Positions 61,013 to 64,000 of a DNA stretch of 64,000 nt are shown here, piece by piece (position 1 is the first letter of the stretch; each line of letters opens with the position of its first letter). Where the stretch lies: assembly GCA_020637195.1 (NCBI GenBank), contig JACJWK010000002.1, forward strand, positions 62,001-126,000, read 5' to 3'. The notes below the pieces were generated by a model, which saw only the letters and a list, made by a program, of their open reading frames with translations, was not told the origin of the DNA and ran no database searches. Source of the stretch: Microthrixaceae bacterium (lineage in GTDB: Bacteria; Actinomycetota; Acidimicrobiia; Acidimicrobiales; DATDAH01). The translations under genes and the position numbers were made by a program.

Positions 61013-62275
61013 TCAAGACGCGGGGCGGAGGTGGACCTCGGTGATCGCCCGGCCGCTGATGGCGGTGATCTCGAACGTCCACCCGGCGACGTCGACGCGG
61101 TCGCCGGGGGCATCGGGGATCCGGTCGAGTCGGTCGAGCACGAGGCCGGCGACGGTCACGAAGGGGCCGGGCGGCACGTGCTCGACGCCGAGGTCGGCCA
61201 GATCGTGGACCGGGAACGTGCCCGGGAGCACCAGGTCGCCGTCGGCCAGTCGGTGGACCGAGAGGACGTCGGTGTCGGACTCGTCGTAGATCTCGCCCAC
61301 GAGCTCCTCCACGAGGTCCTCGACCGTGACGATGCCCGAGGTGGCCCCGTGCTCGTCGACCACGACCGCGAGCTGGTGGTGGTGCACCTGGAGCTGATGC
61401 AGCGCGTCGAGCACCGGGGCCGACTCGGGCAGCGCGAACACCTCGGCGGTGACGTCGCCCACGAGGCCGTCCCCGGCCGCCAGCAGGTCGCGCAGGTGCA
61501 CCACGCCGACGACCGCGTCCAGCGACCCGCCCGATCCCACCGGGGCCCGGGAGTGACCCGAGGCGGCGAGGGCGGCCAGGGCCTGCGAGGCGGGCGCCTC
61601 GGTGCTGAGCACGAAGACCTCGCGACGGGGTCGCAGCACCCGCCGCAACGTCCGGTCCGACACCTCGAACGCGCCCTCGATGATGTCGCGCTGCTTGTCG
61701 CTGAACGTCGTCTGCGCCGCCACCAGGTCGCGGAGCTCCTCCTCGGTGACCTCCTCGCGCTGGCGGTCGGGGTCGCCGCCGAGCAGGCGCACCGCCACAT
61801 CGGTGGAGCGCGAGAGCAACCACACCACCGGTCGGGTCACCACGGCCATCGCCGCGAGCGGGCGGGCCGCCACCAGGCCCCACCGCTCGGCGCGCTGCAT
61901 GGCGAGGCGCTTGGGCGCGAGCTCGCCGAACACGAGAGTGACGTACGCCAGGACCAACGTGACGAGGGTGACCGCGACGGGCTCGGCCCAGCCGCCGAGG
62001 AACGAGAGGGGTTCCTCGAGCGGCACCGCGATCGAGACCGCGGCCGCCGCCGACGCCAGCAGCCCCGCGAGGGTGATGCCCACCTGGATCGTGGCCAGGA
62101 AGCGGTTGGGCTCGCGCGCCAGGCCGGCGAGCACCCGTCCGGCGTTCGAGTCCTCTTCCAGGCGCTGGAGCTGGCCTTCGCGGAGCGAGACCAGGGCCAT
62201 CTCGGTGCCCGCGAACGCGGCGTTCACCGCGACGAGCACCGCGACGAGTCCGAGCTGGGGCAACAGGTCGTTCAC
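61013..62275 (-). CDS. CNNM/CorC-type membrane protein (hemolysin family)
   Basis: A 420-residue protein: DUF21 membrane domain with about four helices (residues 1-190; NAAFAGTEMALVSLREGQLQ, LVFGELAPKRLAMQRAERWG), then a CBS pair (about 205-330; VEELVGEIYDES at its end) and a C-terminal CorC_HlyC domain (345-420; PGTFPVHDLADLGV). This family exports or transports Mg2+/Co2+, and the name hemolysin is historical. The GTG start lies at 62275; 93 bp separate its stop from htpX, in the same direction. Confidence 0.9.
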   Translation of the reverse strand: MNDLLPQLGLVAVLVAVNAAFAGTEMALVSLREGQLQRLEEDSNAGRVLAGLAREPNRFLATIQVGITLAGLLASAAAAVSIAVPLEEPLSFLGGWAEPVAVTLVTLVLAYVTLVFGELAPKRLAMQRAERWGLVAARPLAAMAVVTRPVVWLLSRSTDVAVRLLGGDPDRQREEVTEEELRDLVAAQTTFSDKQRDIIEGAFEVSDRTLRRVLRPRREVFVLSTEAPASQALAALAASGHSRAPVGSGGSLDAVVGVVHLRDLLAAGDGLVGDVTAEVFALPESAPVLDALHQLQVHHHQLAVVVDEHGATSGIVTVEDLVEELVGEIYDESDTDVLSVHRLADGDLVLPGTFPVHDLADLGVEHVPPGPFVTVAGLVLDRLDRIPDAPGDRVDVAGWTFEITAISGRAITEVHLRPAS

Positions 62276-62429
62276 CGAGGCTCACTCCTCCGGGGCATCG
62301 GGCGCGGACGCACTCCTCGCTCCGACGACGGCGTCGGTGGCGGGCAGCACCGGGAGGGGGAGGGCGGGCGCATCGGTGGTCCCGTGCGAGTGTACGGGTG
62401 GTCCGGGTGAACCTCGCCGCCGGCCCGGC

Positions 62430-63640
62430 TCAGGCGACCGCCAACCGGGAGACGCCGAGGAAGGTGCAGACGTAGAAGGTGCCGCCGTCGCCCGGGCACG
62501 GGAACAGCACCGACTGGAGCCCCGTGCCGTTGTCGGCCCGGGCCCGTTCGGCCCCCGTCGCGACGTCGCGCACCACCACGTCGGCGTGGTCGCCGGTGAC
62601 CAGCTCACCCGAGCCCTCGTAGAGCAGCAGGTGCCCGCCGTGATCCTGGTCGTGGCGCCAGCGCGGCTCGAGGGTGTCGAGGTCGAAGCCCGCCAGCACC
62701 CCGTTGCCGGAGTCGTAGGCCACGGCCACGCCCCGCTCCTCGTCGACGACGGGTGGGTTCGCCACGAGCCCGCCCGGCCGACCGCACACCTCGACGAGGG
62801 CGACCTCGGTCGTGGTCAGGTCGACCCGCACCAGGTGGAGCGGCGCGGTCGAGACCCCGTGGCCGCGCAGCGTGCCCGAGTAGCCGTCGGCGCCCTCGCC
62901 GTCGTCGAGGAACCACGCCGCGCCGGCCGTGAGCACGCAGTCCCAGCCGTAGGTCTGGCCCTCCATCGTGCGGTAGCGGGCCCGGAACCCCTCGTCGAGA
63001 GCGAGCCGACGGCCGTCCCAGGCCACCCGGAGCAGGCTCGTGTCGCCCACCACGTACACGGTGTCGCCCTGCGCCGAGAGGCGGGCGATGGAGGGCTCGG
63101 GGAGGACCAGCCGGTCCACGATGCGGAGGTCCTCGGGGTCGAGCGCGCGACCAGCTCGCACGGCTCGCGGTCGGCGGCCGCGACGGGCCGATCGGGCCGT
63201 GACCCCGCGAAGTCCTTGGTGACGAGGGTGCCGTCGGCCAGGGCGACGAAGCTGTTGTACGGGCGGTGGCGGGGGAGCCGGGTGGTGGCGGTGCGCCGCA
63301 GGTCGGGGTCGAGTCGGTGGGCGTGGTCGCCGAAGACGACGTGGATCGCCCCGTCGGGGGCGACGCCGAGGCCGCCCGGCCACACCGGACCGCCGGGGAG
63401 CTCCTCGGACTGCTCGAGCGGCTCCAGGGTGACCGGGTCGATGCGCTCGACCGTGCACACCGCGTCGTCCCCCGCGGTGTGGCGCAGGAGGAAGTAGGCG
63501 CCGGCGCCGTCGGTGACGACCATGGTGGCCGCGGGTGCCGCCCGGGTCGTGACCTCCAGGCCGCGGTCGGGACCGGTGCCGAGGGTGCCCGCCACCCGTT
63601 GCCGTCGTTCGGGCCCACCGTCCTCGTAGCGCCAGGTCAT
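62430..63640 (-). CDS. Beta-propeller-like (PQQ-repeat type) protein with a frameshift
   Basis: A product of about 403 residues if one frame break near 63148-63155 is repaired. The N-terminal part (MTWRYEDGGPERRQRVAGTL, then MVVTDGAGAYFLLRHTAGDD) and the C-terminal part (RIVDRLVLPEPSIARLSAQG, GGLVANPPVVDEERGVAVAY, FDLDTLEPRWRHDQDHGGH) show regular blade-like strands resembling a WD40/PQQ-type propeller. The repeat pattern, not exact residues, is the basis. No signal peptide is obvious. A deletion of one base in a GCGCGC run would explain the break. It stands alone, divergent from the nitrobindin-like gene. Confidence 0.6.
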
Positions 63641-63728
63641 GGGCGCCAGTCTGGTTCGTGGTCGTCTCCCGCGCCGACGGGACCTTCGCCCCTGCCGTCC
63701 CGTGCGTCCGGTCGGTTACGGTCCGGCC

Positions 63729-64000
63729 ATGACACTGCTCGGACCGTTGGAGGCGCTCGCCGGCGAGTGGGAGGGCGACCAGGGCCTGGACGTCTCGTTC
63801 CACCACGACGTGGGCGCGGTGGTGGAGACCCCGTATCGCGAGGTGACCACCTTCAAGCCGTTCGGCCCGGTGGAGAACGGGCGCCAGGTCCTCTACGGAC
63901 TCGACTACAAGACCGCCATGTGGCGGGCCGACGAGGCCGATCCCTTCCACACCGAGCTGGGCTACTGGCTCTGGGACGCCGAGCGCGGCGAGGTGATGCG
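63729..64000 (+). CDS. Nitrobindin-like FABP family protein, 5' part (runs off the window end)
   Basis: The first 90 residues of a haem-binding beta-barrel protein: LEALAGEWEGDQGLD (the GxWxG opening strand), SFHHDVGAVVETPYREV and PFHTELGYWLWDAERGEV match the FABP-like nitrobindin/DUF1794 family, in which the C-terminal histidine (outside the window) binds haem b for NO chemistry. The ATG lies 6 nt after TACGGT (63717-63722). It is divergent from the propeller-like gene. Confidence 0.72.
   Translation, partial: MTLLGPLEALAGEWEGDQGLDVSFHHDVGAVVETPYREVTTFKPFGPVENGRQVLYGLDYKTAMWRADEADPFHTELGYWLWDAERGEVM

Overview
The window is very G+C-rich DNA (about 70% or more by eye), with strong GC third-position bias, many GTG starts, and actinobacterial families: SCO6745-like, Rpf-like, F420-type PPOX, deazaflavin-dependent nitroreductases, DUF2277 and MpaB. 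The content (acyl-CoA dehydrogenase, crotonase, many SDRs, MMPL, several molybdopterin oxidoreductases) fits a free-living aerobic heterotroph, possibly of class Acidimicrobiia; the class is an inference. No tRNA, rRNA, CRISPR, integrase or insertion sequence was seen.

Layout. 1-2.0 kb: 5' two thirds of recC (-) behind a tiny leaderless upstream ORF. 2.1-8.9 kb: methyltransferase-like membrane protein, GH51 arabinofuranosidase, APAH/HDAC-type deacetylase, a CxxC hypothetical, AhpD-like protein, D-aminoacylase-type amidohydrolase, MpaB-like oxygenase. 9.1-15.4 kb: acyl-CoA dehydrogenase, DUF1905, DinB-like protein plus lipoprotein, then a divergent operon SDR / alpha-beta-barrel hypothetical / haloalkane dehalogenase / crotonase. 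15.4-16.5 kb: a frame-broken kinase-like gene. 16.5-22.1 kb: SCO6745-like gene and a three-gene, 4-bp-overlapping operon for the osmoprotectant N-acetylglutaminylglutamine amide (asnO, ngg, M42 peptidase). 21.9-25.9 kb: a block where every frame is broken every few dozen bases; remnants are the asnO N-terminus, a FrnE/DsbA protein, two amidohydrolases and an SDR. 26.7-32.2 kb: acetoacetate decarboxylase-like gene opposite a TetR gene, a second TetR gene opposite an NAD-epimerase, an SDR. 32.2-41.4 kb: two molybdopterin oxidoreductases, DUF1295, SRPBCC, PPOX, Rpf-like protein, DUF302, quinone oxidoreductase, HD hydrolase. 41.4-51.4 kb: SRPBCC, MMPL transporter, an 81-residue four-cysteine protein, a heterodimeric ABC exporter pair, a Baeyer-Villiger monooxygenase. 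51.6-55.3 kb: aldo/keto reductase and a nitric-oxide-type locus (Rrf2 regulator, YwiC-like protein, RIC, group III truncated globin). 55.3-64 kb: nitroreductase, PAP2 phosphatase, a third molybdopterin oxidoreductase, DUF2277, K+ channel, frame-broken HtpX, CNNM/CorC protein, a propeller-like protein and the start of a nitrobindin-like gene.

Regulation is unusually readable. About fifteen genes have a TANNNT hexamer placed 5-8 nt before the start codon, the signature of leaderless mRNAs. Four palindromic operator candidates sit at regulator genes or in divergent promoters (12.15, 27.59, 30.28/30.32, 55.26 kb), and a DosR/OsdR-like box lies at 37.55 kb.

Sequence quality must be weighed: frame-breaking indels cluster in sharp-edged blocks (15.4-16.4, 21.9-25.9, 28.28-28.39, 60.1-60.4 kb) and at single points (about 32.77 and 63.15 kb). 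These look more like uncorrected sequence than natural gene decay, so genes there are reported as broken with that caveat.
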